Assembly: GCA_945876925.1 (NCBI GenBank)
Contig: CAMCQD010000176.1
Span: 1-5,070, forward strand
Origin: an uncultured Dermatophilus sp.
GTDB taxonomy: Bacteria; Actinomycetota; Actinomycetes; Actinomycetales; Dermatophilaceae
Length of the DNA stretch: 5,070 nt
Reading direction: 5' to 3'
The translations under genes and the position numbers were made by a program. How positions within the stretch are numbered: the first letter of the stretch is position 1; every line of letters starts with the position of its first letter. The notes beneath the pieces are model-generated. The model did not search any database, was not told the DNA's origin, and worked only from the letters and a program-made list of their open reading frames with translations. Of the stretch, positions 5,000-5,070 are shown in pieces.

Positions 5000-5070
5000 A
5001 TGCCCACCATTGAGCAATGGGTGCATGGTGCCCGGCCCCGCACGCTGGCAGCCGCCGTGGCCCCGGTAGC
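5000..5070 (+). CDS. menA: 1,4-dihydroxy-2-naphthoate polyprenyltransferase (MenA), N-terminal part
   Basis: Only 23 codons lie in the window, but they are telling: MPTIEQWVHGARPRTL followed by AAAVAPV. Actinobacterial MenA proteins begin with the same Q-W-x-x-G-A-R-P-R-T-L-x-x-A-V-A-P-V block, just ahead of the first membrane helix. MenA is a UbiA-type integral membrane enzyme that joins a polyprenyl diphosphate to dihydroxynaphthoate, giving demethylmenaquinone. Its aspartate-rich catalytic motifs lie beyond the window. The location next to menE and menB supports the call. The related MqnP of the futalosine route has a similar N-terminus, but the presence of MenB and MenE argues for MenA. 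Confidence 0.85.
   Translation, partial: MPTIEQWVHGARPRTLAAAVAPV

Noticed and set aside
1..5070. Novel defence, mobile or RiPP system
   Set aside because: No transposase, integrase, toxin-antitoxin, nuclease, precursor-peptide or array signature was found. The genes are mostly housekeeping menaquinone genes with consistent codon use.

Overview
The window is high-GC DNA in which the real reading frames put G or C at most third codon positions. The proteins match actinobacterial families, so the source is very probably an actinomycete; nothing here fixes the genus. The common theme is menaquinone (vitamin K2) synthesis by the classical o-succinylbenzoate (OSB) route, not the futalosine route: menB and menE are complete, and the first 23 codons of menA enter at the right edge.

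Layout from left to right: (1) the 5' part of a NUDIX hydrolase gene on the minus strand, running off the left edge; (2) a divergent GC-rich promoter region of about 130 bp; (3) menB on the plus strand, whose conserved N-terminal segment reads upstream of the first usable start codon; (4) a 325-bp gap with inverted and direct repeats; (5) a multi-pass membrane acyltransferase of the acyltransferase-3 family with a good ribosome binding site; (6) a 72-bp gap that is largely one imperfect 45-nt inverted repeat, overlapping a likely leaderless promoter for menE; (7) menE; (8) a 334-bp gap rich in hairpins; (9) a small two-helix membrane protein with a PLDc_N (phospholipase D nuclease N-terminal) domain; (10) a strong hairpin, then a leader; (11) the start of menA.

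MenE activates OSB to OSB-CoA, MenB cyclises OSB-CoA to 1,4-dihydroxy-2-naphthoyl-CoA, and MenA later prenylates dihydroxynaphthoate in the membrane. The steps before OSB (MenF, MenD, MenH, MenC) and the thioesterase are not in this window. The roles of the acyltransferase and the PLDc_N protein in this cluster are unknown. The gaps and hairpins suggest several separate transcription units, not one tight operon.

I found no rRNA, tRNA, CRISPR array, transposon or attachment site. The region looks like ordinary chromosome. The points most worth a second look are the menB start, the hairpin that abuts the menE start codon, the repeated leaderless-promoter geometry, and the two non-menaquinone membrane genes inside the cluster.
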